From Piscirickettsia salmonis LF-89 = ATCC VR-1361 (GTDB taxonomy: Bacteria; Pseudomonadota; Gammaproteobacteria; Piscirickettsiales; Piscirickettsiaceae): a stretch of 52,381 nucleotides of DNA. Each line of letters begins with the position of its first letter. The stretch's first letter is position 1. The notes under the pieces were generated by a model. It saw only the letters and a list, made by a program, of their open reading frames with translations. It ran no database searches and was not told the origin of the DNA. This document shows, piece by piece, positions 36,974 through 46,507 of this stretch. The position numbers were made by a program, and so were the translations under genes. The stretch is taken from NCBI RefSeq assembly GCF_000297215.2, contig NZ_AMFF02000080.1, forward strand, positions 16,121 through 68,501. The letters are read 5' to 3'.

Positions 36974-38503
36974 ATGTTCGGGCTGATTAAGCAAACAACA
37001 GCAAGTGTCAAAGATGAGGTTTTATCCGGGGTTACGGTAGCGATGGCGCTGGTTCCTGAGGCGGTTGCGTTTTCCTTGGTTGCACATGTTGCCCCTTTAG
37101 TGGGTTTATATGCGGCTTTTATTATGTGTACATTGGCGGCGATTTTAGGTGGGCGACCAGGGATGATCTCTGGGGCGACCGGGGCGATGGCGGTTGTTAT
37201 CGTTGGTTTGGTCTCGCAATACCCAGGTTGGCAAGGCTTACAATACCTTTTTGTGACGATTATTATGACTGGAATTTTAGAAATTTTAATCGGTGTGCTG
37301 CGCTTAGGGCGTGTGGTGCGAATGTTACCACAGCCGGTAATGTTTGGTTTTGTGAATGGCTTGGCGATTGTCATTTTCTTAGCGCAACTCAAGCAGTTTC
37401 AGTTTAACGATGCGAATGATGTGATACAGTGGGTCAGTGGCAATTCATTGTATATTATGCTGGGTTTAGTTGCATTAACGATGGTGATTGTCTATGCATT
37501 GCCTAAGATTACGCGCTTTCTACCTGCGGCATTAGTAGCGATTTTAGTAGTTACGGCACTTGTGCATATGTTTGGCTTAGAGACGCGCACAGTGGGTGAT
37601 CTGGCATCAACGGCAGGAGGTTTTCCTAAGTTTCATGTGCCGGATGTTATTTTAAACTGGCAGACGATTAAAATCTGTTTGCCGTATGCGGTGATTTTAA
37701 CCATTGTTGGCCTGACAGAATCACTCATGACCTTAACGTTGATTGATGAGCTGACCGAAACGCGCGGTCAGGAAAATCGAGAATGCGTAGCCCAAGGAGT
37801 TGCTAATATCACCTGTGGGTTTTTCGGTGGTATGGGGGGCTGCGCAATGATTGGTCAAAGTATGATCAATATTAACTCCGGAGCACGTCGACGTTTATCA
37901 GGTATTATTGCAGGCTTAGGCTTATTAACGATTATTCTGGTTGCCTCGCCACTCATTGCGCAGATTCCCTTAGCAGCATTAGTTGGCATTATGTTTATGG
38001 TGGTGATTGGAACGTTTGAATGGTCTAGTTTTAGAATTTTACACAAGATCCCAAAAGTCGATGCCTTTGTGTTAGTTCTCGTATCGGCAGTGACAGTATT
38101 TAGTAATCTGGCAACCGCCGTGATTGTTGGTGTGATCGTCGCAGCTTTAGCCTTCGCTTGGAAAAGTGCCAAGAATACTCACTCTAAAACCTATATTAAT
38201 GAGGCAGGTAGTAAAGTCTACCAACTGGAAGGGCCATTATTTTTTGCCTCAGTATCTAATTTTAAATCGCTATTTACGCCGTATGACGACCCTGAGGATG
38301 TGATCGTTGATTTTGATAACTCGCGTGTGTGTGATCATTCGGCGTTAGAGGCGATTAACCAGCTGGCTGAACGCTATGATGCTGTGAATAAAACGTTGCA
38401 CCTAAGGCATTTAAGTGCAGATTGTCGAGTCTTATTATCGAAGGCAAAAAATAAAGTTGAGGTGAATATCTTGGAAGATCCCACCTATCGAGTTGCTGAA
38501 TAA
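36974..38503 (+). CDS. SulP-family anion transporter with STAS domain
   Basis: The protein has 509 aa. The first ~400 residues contain about 10-12 hydrophobic segments of the SLC26/SulP fold, beginning with VKDEVLSGVTVAMALVPEAV, then ISGATGAMAVVIVGLV. A C-terminal STAS domain (about residues 415-505) has VYQLEGPLFFASVSNF and VIVDFDNSRVCDHSALEAI. Members carry sulfate, bicarbonate or dicarboxylates; the substrate cannot be told. The ATG has GAGG about 12 nt upstream. It is 35 bp after tilS and ends at a strong terminator, so it is the last gene of the dnaE-accA-tilS run. Confidence 0.9.
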   Translation: MFGLIKQTTASVKDEVLSGVTVAMALVPEAVAFSLVAHVAPLVGLYAAFIMCTLAAILGGRPGMISGATGAMAVVIVGLVSQYPGWQGLQYLFVTIIMTGILEILIGVLRLGRVVRMLPQPVMFGFVNGLAIVIFLAQLKQFQFNDANDVIQWVSGNSLYIMLGLVALTMVIVYALPKITRFLPAALVAILVVTALVHMFGLETRTVGDLASTAGGFPKFHVPDVILNWQTIKICLPYAVILTIVGLTESLMTLTLIDELTETRGQENRECVAQGVANITCGFFGGMGGCAMIGQSMININSGARRRLSGIIAGLGLLTIILVASPLIAQIPLAALVGIMFMVVIGTFEWSSFRILHKIPKVDAFVLVLVSAVTVFSNLATAVIVGVIVAALAFAWKSAKNTHSKTYINEAGSKVYQLEGPLFFASVSNFKSLFTPYDDPEDVIVDFDNSRVCDHSALEAINQLAERYDAVNKTLHLRHLSADCRVLLSKAKNKVEVNILEDPTYRVAE

Positions 38504-38509
38504 AATACT

Positions 38510-38532
38510 AGGGAGCTTTAGCTCCCTTTTTT
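38510..38532 (+). terminator. Rho-independent terminator after the SulP gene
   Basis: AGGGAGC(T) at 38510-38517 pairs with (A)GCTCCCT at 38520-38527, followed by a run of six T (38527-38532). The hairpin is a 7-8 bp GC-rich stem 7 bp after the stop codon. It marks the end of the housekeeping block. Confidence 0.85.
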
Positions 38533-39078
38533 GTTTTTATATCAAAACAGCTGGTGTGGACAATGTGGTGTGGGTATATGAGTAGTAATTTATATGCTGC
38601 TGCTAAGAAGTAGAATTTAAGGGAGAAACTTAGATAAATTGACGCGAAACAGGTTGGTTTATCAGAGGCTGGAGACGGCAGTCAATAAGCTATTTTATTT
38701 CAAGCCCTTATTATTTAAATTAATTATTGAGTTGTAATTTTACTATCTATTTATTTTAATATGTATTGTTTATCACTTTTAATGAGTCAGAGTATGTTAA
38801 AGCAGTTAAATTTAAAGGGGCGATAGCTTCCCTTGCTTAAAATTTACTTTACATGTACAAAAAATTGCTTTAATTTTTAGATTGTAATCTCCCTATTTTA
38901 AAAGCATGAGTGCTGTGCAGTTATATTTAGGAGAACAAATCGAATACTTAAAAGCAGGTTATCACAGCAGTATTTTAGATGTAGCATAAAAATATAAAGC
39001 CTGATTATTATCCTAAAGTTAGCTTGTTCTTTTTTTAGCTAGCAGAATTATTTTTAACATTATCTGTTGGAGATGACT
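38533..39078. other. AT-rich intergenic region at the start of the accessory region
   Basis: No gene can be supported. A 27-codon frame (38906-38989) has a protein-like composition but no homologue or clear ribosome-binding site that I can name. AT-rich flanks and the change of gene content mark this as the border between conserved and accessory DNA. The promoter of the next gene is not identified. Confidence 0.45.
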
Positions 39079-40722
39079 ATGTTATTTGAAGATTTACAGG
39101 CGAGTGTGCTGAGGTTATTAGAACATGTTGCTATAAGTTTACCTGTTGCTCAACCAGACGGTAATTTTGAAGAGGAAGTTCATAGAGCTATTAGCTTTCT
39201 TAGTAAGCTTGAGAAGCAGGTAGAGAGAGCCAAATCGGCGGAAGTTCTCCTCGATATTTTAGTTTGTCTTCAAGAAAGTCACTTAGTTGGTGCATACGAC
39301 TCTGTTTTACAAGACAAATTGTTAGCAGAATATATTCTAGCTTGTGAAGAAATGGTGGGGATAGCTGCTAAAGAGATAGGGGTAGCAGCTAAAGAGATTG
39401 TTGAGTGGGGACCATCATTGAGGGATGAACTATTAGTTGCTGGGGTGGCGCTAACTAGTGAAAAAGACAGTGAACTAAGCATAACTGCTTTAGAAATGTA
39501 ATCTTCTAGTGAGCTTAGCCTTAGTGATGAAGAAATAGTATTAGACTCAGAGGTCACTGCACAGGAGGCAGATTCTCCTGATGGACAAGTGGAGGTTATT
39601 AGTCAGCACTGGACTGAAGAGAACGCAGCTCTTTTGGCTGTTATTCGCCAGAGATATAATATCCTTAGTCAGAAAGTAGCAGATACCCTGAAGGGAGTAG
39701 AAGACTCTCTTGATAGGCTTCCTCCTCGTCATAGCGTAAGGGTTGATGTGCAGCAAAGCGATGATACAGGTACTTTGAATCAAGTATATAATGGGGAGCT
39801 AGTCGCAGAGCCAAGTACAAGTGCTTTAGGAGCAGGAACCTCTAATCAGCTAAGTGTAGGTGTTCAAGTTGTAGAACAAAGCGCAAATATTCCAGAGACA
39901 GAATCTTCTCATCAATCTAGTACGAGTCTCCAAGTCGCAGGGCCAAGCACTAGTGCTTTAGAGGCCGAGATTTTTCTTCAATCCAGTGTTAGTGATGAAG
40001 ATGAGTCCATTAGTACAGGTGCTAGCTTGTCATTAGAACAACAAGCACAGAGTGTTGGACAGAGAGCAGAAGTTACAGGCCGGGGATTTGACCTTTGTGA
40101 ACGGCAATTAGAGAACTTTAAGAAGCAGGAAGCTGCTTGTGAGCAAAGGTTAGATAATTGTGTAGAATCACTCACTACTCTTGAAATACGAATACAGCAC
40201 CTTCAACAAATGCTGTCTGCTAGGCGGCAAAAGCTAGGGGCTACAAGTACTCAAACTGCAGAGCCAACCCCAAGGACTCCAGAAGCAGGACCTTCGCATC
40301 AATCAAGAGCAAATGACCAAACTGTAGAGCCAAGCCCAAGTACTCCAGGAGCTGGAGCTTCTCATCAGTCAAATATGAATATTCAAGGTGGACCCTCCGC
40401 ACAGCAAAGGCTAGATTTAGTAATGCAGAAGATTGTGAGGGATGCTCAAGCTGGACGTTTTGAGTTGGGGATCGGTGGCAGTACATGCTCTATAAGTGTA
40501 AATGGTGGTAGATCTATAGAAGTGCCGAAAAGGATTGCTCAAATCCTGTTGATAATTCAGGCAAACCAGGATGGTCTTAATTTTACCCCAGAGGATAAGC
40601 TCAGGAGAATACAAGCGATACAAGCAGTTGCTGATGAGGTTCAGCACCGGGTTTTTTTCTTTTTTGCTAGAACACAGCCGTCGACAAATGTGTATATCAA
40701 GAATCTTGATTGTGGTGATTAA
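39079..40722 (+). pseudogene. Effector-like protein, family member 1, interrupted by in-frame stop
   Basis: One frame runs from the ATG at 39079 (GGAG 6 nt upstream) to 40722, broken only by TAA at 39499-39501. It would code for about 547 aa. The stretch after the stop (SSSELSLSDEEIVLDSE) is protein-like, so a single nonsense change is likely. A restart at the GTG at 39589 could give a 377-aa C-terminal piece. The N-terminal ~110 residues resemble those of the next two genes (LLDILVCLQ, LLAEYILACEEMVG). The middle has degenerate Ser/Thr/Pro repeats (VEPSPSTPGAGASHQS and similar) and a coiled-coil part. The last ~90 residues (GRFELGIGGSTCSI, EVPKRIAQILL, FFFFARTQPSTNVYIKNL) match the second gene. 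Function is unknown. Confidence 0.65.
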
Positions 40723-41263
40723 CGGATAGTGAGGAAAATCGCTTTTAGCTTGTCTATTTATAATTTATATACTTGATTGAGTGTTCCGTTAACCCTATCA
40801 CTTTAGTTAAAATTTATATCTTTTAAATCGTTTTAAATGATATTAACAGAGTTAAAATTTATAGAATTAAATAAAAAATAATATGAGAAAAATATAATGG
40901 ATTTTAAATAAAAAGGCGTTGAAAACGCTTGAAAAAATGTTGTTACAGCCTGTTAGTCTCTTGGTTCTAGCCGTTCTAGGTCAATCTGAAAAAATAAAAC
41001 TTCGATAAAAATTCCAGGGTTGTTAACTTTTACCTTTGGTTTTCTTTACTTAATATTTACAATATTTACGTAGGCAATACTATTGTTTTTATTATAAAAT
41101 TTTTTAATTAAAATAAACTTAATTAAATCAGTTGGATAATAATCTGTATTATTAAATAAATAAAATTTAAATATAAATATTTATATAGAATATTTTAGGG
41201 AAGATTAACTTGATTGATTTCCTTTGATTATTCTTAAATTTTCATGCAGCTTTGGAGATAAAT
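40723..41263. other. AT-rich intergenic region, no gene seen
   Basis: This 541-bp stretch between family members 1 and 2 is extremely AT-rich. A short imperfect inverted repeat (AAGGCGTT/AACGCTT, near 40914-40931) is present without a T-run on the plus strand. No protein-coding frame or RNA was recognised. It presumably contains the promoter of the next gene. Confidence 0.4.
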
Positions 41264-42184
41264 ATGCCGGATGTATATAACAAGCTTGATTCTTTGAAAA
41301 ATCTTGTGCAGAAGTGGCTAAATAGTATTCATAAGAGTGAGCTAGAGAGGCGGGCTCGTCTTATACCAGGGTTGCTTAATAATTTGGAGATTTTTCAGGG
41401 GAAACTTGAGAATCTTAGCTCATTGGATGATCTTCAAGAGTTTTTAGATGAGATGCAACGGCATGAGTTGCTTCAGAAATATTTTGATATGCCGGGATGT
41501 GTTGTTTTTGAAAAACAGCTAGAGTTTTGTATCAATATTTGTGAGCACGAACAGACTAAACAGAAGCATCAGGGACATCAAGAGCATCAAGAGAGCCAGA
41601 AGCAGAGCGGGTCGAAATTAAGAGCAGAGCGGACGAAAATTCACTCGTTACGATTAAAGTTACTGGAAGCAATTAGTAGCCACAAACATGTAAAGAGTAA
41701 AGAAAATATCTCTTTGTTAGAGGCGGAGCTGGAGCAGAAGGACCAATTGCTGGAAGAGAAGCAGCGGAAAGTAGAAGAGTTGCAGCAGCAATTGTTAGAG
41801 CAAAAGAGTGAAAAGGCTGAAGCTGGACCTGAAGATTGCTCAAGTCGGCTAGAACTGCTGAAGCAAGATATTTTGAAAAAAGCTGCACTTGGTCCGGAAG
41901 AAGGAGGCTTTAAGCTCGGGATTGGTAGTAGTAAATTCGAGATTCCATTAATAGATGGTGTGCTCGCTAAAGTTCCTGAAAGAGTATTTAAGCTCTTTAA
42001 CTGTATCGAGAGTCGTGATCACAGGAATTTAGAGGAAAAGTTACAAGAAGTAGAAAAGATACTTGCTACAGTAAAAGGCGATCACCAAAGTGGTGTTCTT
42101 TTTTGGGGGAGAACTCAACCTGACACCAATAAATTTCTTCAAAGTCTGAAGGGTAAAATGGATTCTGCAAGTCCTTCTATGTAA
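41264..42184 (+). CDS. Coiled-coil protein of unknown function, family member 2
   Basis: The protein has 306 aa from the ATG at 41264, which has GGAG 7 nt upstream; an earlier TTG is disregarded. The N-terminal helical domain of about 105 residues is shared with the genes before and after it (LNNLEIFQGKLENLSSLDDL, LEFCINICEHE). A His/Gln-rich linker (QKHQGHQEHQESQKQ) and a strong coiled coil (LEAELEQKDQLLEEKQRKVE) follow. The C-terminal domain (GGFKLGIGSSKFEI, KVPERVFKLFNCIES, SGVLFWGRTQPDTNKFLQSL) matches family member 1. No signal peptide, membrane span or enzyme motif was seen. It is followed by an intrinsic terminator. It may be a translocated effector (inference). Confidence 0.7.
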   Translation: MPDVYNKLDSLKNLVQKWLNSIHKSELERRARLIPGLLNNLEIFQGKLENLSSLDDLQEFLDEMQRHELLQKYFDMPGCVVFEKQLEFCINICEHEQTKQKHQGHQEHQESQKQSGSKLRAERTKIHSLRLKLLEAISSHKHVKSKENISLLEAELEQKDQLLEEKQRKVEELQQQLLEQKSEKAEAGPEDCSSRLELLKQDILKKAALGPEEGGFKLGIGSSKFEIPLIDGVLAKVPERVFKLFNCIESRDHRNLEEKLQEVEKILATVKGDHQSGVLFWGRTQPDTNKFLQSLKGKMDSASPSM

Positions 42185-42213
42185 AAATACTACTTTAAAT
42201 ATAACCAGTTAAG

Positions 42214-42255
42214 CGGCCTTAATGTTCAAATACCAATCGAACTCAAGGCCGTTTT
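42214..42255 (+). terminator. Rho-independent terminator after family member 2
   Basis: CGGCCTT (42214-42220) pairs with AAGGCCG (42245-42251), and inside it GTTC (42224-42227) with GAAC (42239-42242). TTTT follows. It lies 30 bp after the stop codon. The arms are GC-rich in an otherwise AT-rich region, which makes it stand out. Confidence 0.75.
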
Positions 42256-42534
42256 CTGATTGATAACGCATTGTCTTTTTTTGTTATCTGTTGTTTCATG
42301 AAACCATAAACATGGGTTACTTGGGGGATTTACAGCATTTCAAATAAAAAAGATAGCGACTTTACTTTGGAGTTGATATAAAGTGACAGCCTTACAAAAT
42401 TTTGTTAAAAAATATTATATTTATTATAGAGTTAAACTAAGGTAATATTTATATATTGATTTACTATTATTAAATAAATTAAATATTTTTTAAATTGTAA
42501 AGTTATCCTTACCTTGGATCTGATGGAGGTTGAA
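42256..42534. other. AT-rich spacer before family member 3
   Basis: No gene is visible. The sequence is AT-rich and holds the 5' region of the next gene, whose ribosome-binding site TGGAGG lies just before 42535. The terminator at 42214-42255 implies that the next gene has its own promoter here, which I could not identify. Confidence 0.4.
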
Positions 42535-43350
42535 ATGAATTTTTCTCCTTTACGTAGTAAAATACGCCAATGGCTCATAGAGCTTCGTCAAGAGGTAATG
42601 GATAACTCCGGCAACCCATATAACCCTGCTTCTAATATTAAAGGTTACGATCCTCTTCTTACTATTAGAAAGACGCTATCTGCAGTGACTACTGCGCAAT
42701 CAGGTCGAGACCTTTTAGATGCTTTAAGGTATCTAGAAAAAGACTATTTAAAAAGGAATTCTAAACTCTCTAGGTATCTGTTGAATATAAGGGGTCCTCA
42801 GCTTATTGCAGAGGTCAACACTCAATTAAATGAGTATATAGCGAGCTGCGAGAAATGTATAGGGCCAGAATTAGTGGCTAGTACGGAACAAAAAAAAGTA
42901 ACTGCTAAAGAAGAAAAACTTGTTGGATTGCGACAGGTACTTCAAAATTTTGATACTTCAGCATCAAAACAAGAGACATTGGGGCAATGCCAGACATTAC
43001 AAGATTTGTGTTTTGCGGCATCGATTAGGCAAAAAAGTGGTCTGCTCCATCTAGGCAACACCACAGCAACAGCGAATGAGCTGGTTCGACTCTTGAATCT
43101 TCCTACGAATAGCTTGTTAAGGCAAGAAATTTGCCCGGATGGTGCAAAAGTTCGGATGCGAGATATCCACCATTATGCTCGGTTTGGTGTGAAAAGCTCA
43201 AGTCAAGGGTATTTTTTAAGTGCTAAAGATCGTGAAAATGAAAGGTTTTTCTCGCATTCAAAAAATGAAGACCAAAGTCAACCCATGTTGATGTTTGATC
43301 ATTATAAAGTAGCTCAGAGTCAAACATTAGAGGTCTGTTTAGAGGCTTAA
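42535..43350 (+). CDS. Protein of unknown function, family member 3
   Basis: The protein has 271 aa from the ATG at 42535, preceded by TGGAGGTTGAA; an in-frame start at 42514 would place this ribosome-binding site inside the gene. The N-terminal ~110 residues resemble the two upstream genes (LLTIRKTLSAVTTAQSGRDL, LLDALRYLEKDYLK, LNEYIASCEKCIG). The C-terminal half differs: IRQKSGLLHLGNTTATANEL, HHYARFGVKSSSQGYFLSAK. The shared carboxyl domain of members 1 and 2 is absent. No signal peptide, membrane segment or known domain was found. The gene ends 291 bp before lanM. Its role is unknown, and whether it belongs to the lanthipeptide locus is open. Confidence 0.65.
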   Translation: MNFSPLRSKIRQWLIELRQEVMDNSGNPYNPASNIKGYDPLLTIRKTLSAVTTAQSGRDLLDALRYLEKDYLKRNSKLSRYLLNIRGPQLIAEVNTQLNEYIASCEKCIGPELVASTEQKKVTAKEEKLVGLRQVLQNFDTSASKQETLGQCQTLQDLCFAASIRQKSGLLHLGNTTATANELVRLLNLPTNSLLRQEICPDGAKVRMRDIHHYARFGVKSSSQGYFLSAKDRENERFFSHSKNEDQSQPMLMFDHYKVAQSQTLEVCLEA

Positions 43351-43641
43351 AGGTGACTTGCCTGCCTTGCTATAACATAGTTTGAAGTGTTTAATATTAG
43401 CAATTTACAAGGCAAAGGCTCTGCGTTGTAAGTTGCATTTATTATTTTTTCTATCTTTAATGATGTTAATTTATTGTTTTAATTAAACTAATTTTTTATC
43501 TTAAAAATTAAGTTTTTAATATAAAAAACTTGATGGTGATATTGCTGTTAATTCACTATGCCCATGATTAGTTTGTGATAAAATACTCGGCTGTTATAGA
43601 TCTTAATATTGACGATTTAAATAATAGGCTCGGTTACAGTT

Positions 43642-46332
43642 ATGAATAAAAATGAGGCATTCTTAGACATTTATAGAAGTATCATTGGCCAGTTCATTTC
43701 TTCCAAGGATGTTCAGAATATTCTTGATTCTTTTCCTCAGGGTAAAATCAGTGAGACAACTCTTACGAAGAGCTTTTTAAAACTCTATTCTTCTTTGCTA
43801 GATGTTACTTTATATAGAGCGCTTGAAGTGGATAGCCAAATTTACTTTAAAGAGAACAAAAGCAATGATTATCATCAATATTTAACTGGGTTTGATTTAA
43901 ATGCATGTTTAAGTAAGTACCATAGCAAAAACTCATTTGATTTACAGTGTCGTTTTTTAAAAGATGCACTGCTGCAATTTTATCTGCGTCTAGCGGCTGA
44001 TATACGAGAAATTGAGTCGCATATTTTAGTTGGTGAGAAAATTGAAGTTATTACTGAGGTCTCTCCTGTGGGAGACTTTCATGGTGCGCTTGAGTGTGGA
44101 TTTTGTATTGGTTTTAAGAGCCAGCTAAAAGAGTCAGGTGAGTTTTACTATAAGCCGAGGTTAAGCGATTTATTTGAAAAATATAATAATTTTATCACTT
44201 GGCTCAATGAAGTTGAGACTTCAGCAATGCTTGATAATATTGCTTTAAAAAATATTAATAAACAAGATTATTCATGGATACAATCAGTGCATGCGATCTT
44301 AACGGCTACAGCGGATCATCAGCGGTTAAGCTCGGCTTTGCAAGGTCAAAATGATCATCTAGCATTCGAGCGCTTTGGTGCTTTGCTATGCTTGGCTTAT
44401 GTTTTTTCATCGTGTGATCTGCATTATGAAAATATCGTTTTCAATGGTGATTATCCGGTGATTGTTGATATAGAAACAATTTTTTCTGGTAAATGGCATA
44501 AGTATCAAGAGGTTGGACATTTATATGACACATTGATGTTACCGCGAAGTATTCTTAATCGTGAAGAAGAAGCCAGTCCTTTAACCTATGATATCAATAG
44601 GAAGAATGCCTTTGAAGCTCATATTGATGATTTAATTGTAGGCTTTGAGAAAACATACGATTTAATCATGAAAATCAAGCCTGACTTTATTGCCAAGGTC
44701 AATGAGTTATTTAGTGATATTGATTATCGGGTAATCTTAAGGGGAACAAAAACCTATTTTAATATTATTAAAAACATTAATCACCCGGTGACTCTCATTA
44801 AGCAAAGCCAAGCATTAGAAATCAATAAAATGTATGAAGTTGATTTGCCGACAGCATTATATCAGTATGAGGCTGAGCAATTAAAAAGTGCGAGTATCCC
44901 CATTTTTTATGCAAAATTTGATTCTAAAAAGTTATGCTCTTATGATGGTAAGGTTCTTTTTACAAAGATGGAAAAATCAGCGAAGGATCTGTTTGATATA
45001 AAAATAAAGTTACTTTCTAATAAGGATAAAGAAAATCAAATTAATAATATCTTAGTTGCTAAAAAAGCCTTTGTTGCAAGGCGAGATGGAATAACGTTAA
45101 CAGAAATATCCCCTGATATTAATACACTTGAAAGAAAAGATTTTTTTGATGCAGGGGTATCACATATAGAAATTATTAAATCAATGTGGCAGCGCTTAGT
45201 TAACAAGCTTTGTTATATTTCTAGCACGGCACATATGTCAACGATTATCTTAGAAAATAACACTTGGAATGGTCTGGCAAGTTTAGATTTGTATAATGGT
45301 ACACCGGGGATTTTATTGGTCTGGCATCAGCTGAATTCTGTGCTAAACATTAAGAAAACGAAACATTATAAAACCATTCGTAATGATATTAAGAATTACC
45401 TTTATCGAGAAAGAATTACCTATGAGCCATCTTTATATCAGGGTTTAGTGGGTTGCCTTTATGTCTATATCATTACTTCTGAGAATTTATTAGAAGAGCT
45501 GCCGGTGATTCAAGTGGCTTTGCAAAAGATAGCCTATGGGGCATCAGCGTTGGAAGTAAAAAGCGTGCTTGATTTGGATGTGATTAAAGGGCTATCAGGC
45601 ATTGTATTAGGCTTACTGACTATTAAAGGCCAATTGCAAAGCTATCATGCGATCAGTAAAAGTCTTGGCTGTATTTGCCAGTCAGTGGTTCTAAAAATAG
45701 TGAATGCTCTTGATCAGCACCTTAATGATAAAACATTGCTTGGCTTTGCCCATGGAACGGCAGGGATTATTGCCGCTCTTTCTGCTTATATGAACCATTA
45801 TGGTCGAAATATACAGTATATCAAAGTGATTAATATGTTGATGAAAAGAGAACGTTCATTTTTTGATCCGAGTATTAATCATTGGCGACGTCCGGATAAT
45901 GGTCAATCTGATGAGTCATGGTGTCATGGTAGTATTGGGATTGTTTTATCTAAGCTTTATGCAAGGCGCTATATTAATATAGACTTTGATAAAGAGATAG
46001 AGATTGTGCTTACGCATATGGAGTATTCAAAAAGTGCCAATTTAAATCTGTGTCATGGTTTAGCGGGCTATTTGGAATTTTTGAATACGATCTTAACGAT
46101 GAGTCAGCTAGAGATTAAAGAGAGTACTAAGCGAAGATGCGAGCAAGTTAAAGAAAGTTTAATTCAAAAAATTAATTTAATCTACTTAAATTATGGTGTG
46201 TTGGTTGATAATTATTACCATGAAGACGAACTTCCAGGTTTGCTCTCCGGCACAGCAGGATTTTTACTTACATTACTTTCTTCCCATGAAAGGAATGTTG
46301 TTGACAGCATGTTATCAATTGGCGTACATTGA
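43642..46332 (+). CDS. lanM: Class II lanthipeptide synthetase LanM
   Basis: LanM dehydrates Ser/Thr in a precursor peptide by phosphorylation and elimination, then joins the dehydro residues to Cys as thioether rings. The protein has 896 aa (usual range about 900-1100). The N-terminal dehydratase domain has GDFHG (144-148), YYKPR with Lys171, DLHYENIV with Asp259, His261 and Asn264, and PVIVDIET with Asp276 and Glu278. These match the lipid-kinase-like active site set of known LanM enzymes such as CylM. The C-terminal LanC-like cyclase has its zinc site as WCHG (Cys761) and CHG (Cys804, His805), with His704 in the AHG motif. Both halves thus keep their key residues. A weak ribosome-binding site precedes the ATG. 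A candidate precursor gene follows 43 bp downstream. Confidence 0.93.
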   Translation: MNKNEAFLDIYRSIIGQFISSKDVQNILDSFPQGKISETTLTKSFLKLYSSLLDVTLYRALEVDSQIYFKENKSNDYHQYLTGFDLNACLSKYHSKNSFDLQCRFLKDALLQFYLRLAADIREIESHILVGEKIEVITEVSPVGDFHGALECGFCIGFKSQLKESGEFYYKPRLSDLFEKYNNFITWLNEVETSAMLDNIALKNINKQDYSWIQSVHAILTATADHQRLSSALQGQNDHLAFERFGALLCLAYVFSSCDLHYENIVFNGDYPVIVDIETIFSGKWHKYQEVGHLYDTLMLPRSILNREEEASPLTYDINRKNAFEAHIDDLIVGFEKTYDLIMKIKPDFIAKVNELFSDIDYRVILRGTKTYFNIIKNINHPVTLIKQSQALEINKMYEVDLPTALYQYEAEQLKSASIPIFYAKFDSKKLCSYDGKVLFTKMEKSAKDLFDIKIKLLSNKDKENQINNILVAKKAFVARRDGITLTEISPDINTLERKDFFDAGVSHIEIIKSMWQRLVNKLCYISSTAHMSTIILENNTWNGLASLDLYNGTPGILLVWHQLNSVLNIKKTKHYKTIRNDIKNYLYRERITYEPSLYQGLVGCLYVYIITSENLLEELPVIQVALQKIAYGASALEVKSVLDLDVIKGLSGIVLGLLTIKGQLQSYHAISKSLGCICQSVVLKIVNALDQHLNDKTLLGFAHGTAGIIAALSAYMNHYGRNIQYIKVINMLMKRERSFFDPSINHWRRPDNGQSDESWCHGSIGIVLSKLYARRYINIDFDKEIEIVLTHMEYSKSANLNLCHGLAGYLEFLNTILTMSQLEIKESTKRRCEQVKESLIQKINLIYLNYGVLVDNYYHEDELPGLLSGTAGFLLTLLSSHERNVVDSMLSIGVH

Positions 46333-46375
46333 TATTCAATAATGTGAATATTTAAATATAAAATTGGAGTGTGAT

Positions 46376-46492
46376 ATGTCTGAAAGTCAAATTATTGCCT
46401 TAGTGGGTGAGTTAGAGTCAGTGTCTATTGATGAATTTGCTTGGTCTGAAGCTTGTTCCTCAAGCTGCTCATGCACAGGCTCAATCGGCTAA
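46376..46492 (+). CDS. lanA: Candidate lanthipeptide precursor (LanA), 38 aa
   Basis: This small gene lies 43 bp after lanM. It has a good ribosome-binding site (GGAG at 46366-46369, 6 nt before the ATG) and ends at TAA 46490-46492. The first ~26 residues are acidic and aliphatic (IIALVGELESVSIDEF), typical of leader helices recognised by LanM. The C-terminal 12 residues read CSSSCSCTGSIG: three Cys with five Ser and one Thr, enough for up to three thioether rings. The leader lacks the usual Gly-Gly/Gly-Ala cleavage site; the residues before the first Cys are AWSEA. I infer it as the LanM substrate from position, size and composition. No homologue is known to me. Confidence 0.8.
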   Translation: MSESQIIALVGELESVSIDEFAWSEACSSSCSCTGSIG

Positions 46493-46507
46493 GATTTAAT
46501 TCTAGTT

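Noticed and set aside
38906-38989. 27-codon frame with protein-like composition before the accessory genes
   Set aside because: It is short, without clear ribosome-binding site or recognisable similarity. It could be a gene remnant, but the evidence is too weak.
41537-41600. His/Gln-rich CAT/CAA repeats in family member 2 as a separate repeat element
   Set aside because: Short and irregular. They are better described as low-complexity linker within the gene.
46329-46362. Separate promoter for lanA in the 43-bp gap (TTGATA ... TATAAA)
   Set aside because: The spacing of 22 nt between the two boxes is too long, and the region is too AT-rich to call. Read-through from lanM is equally likely.
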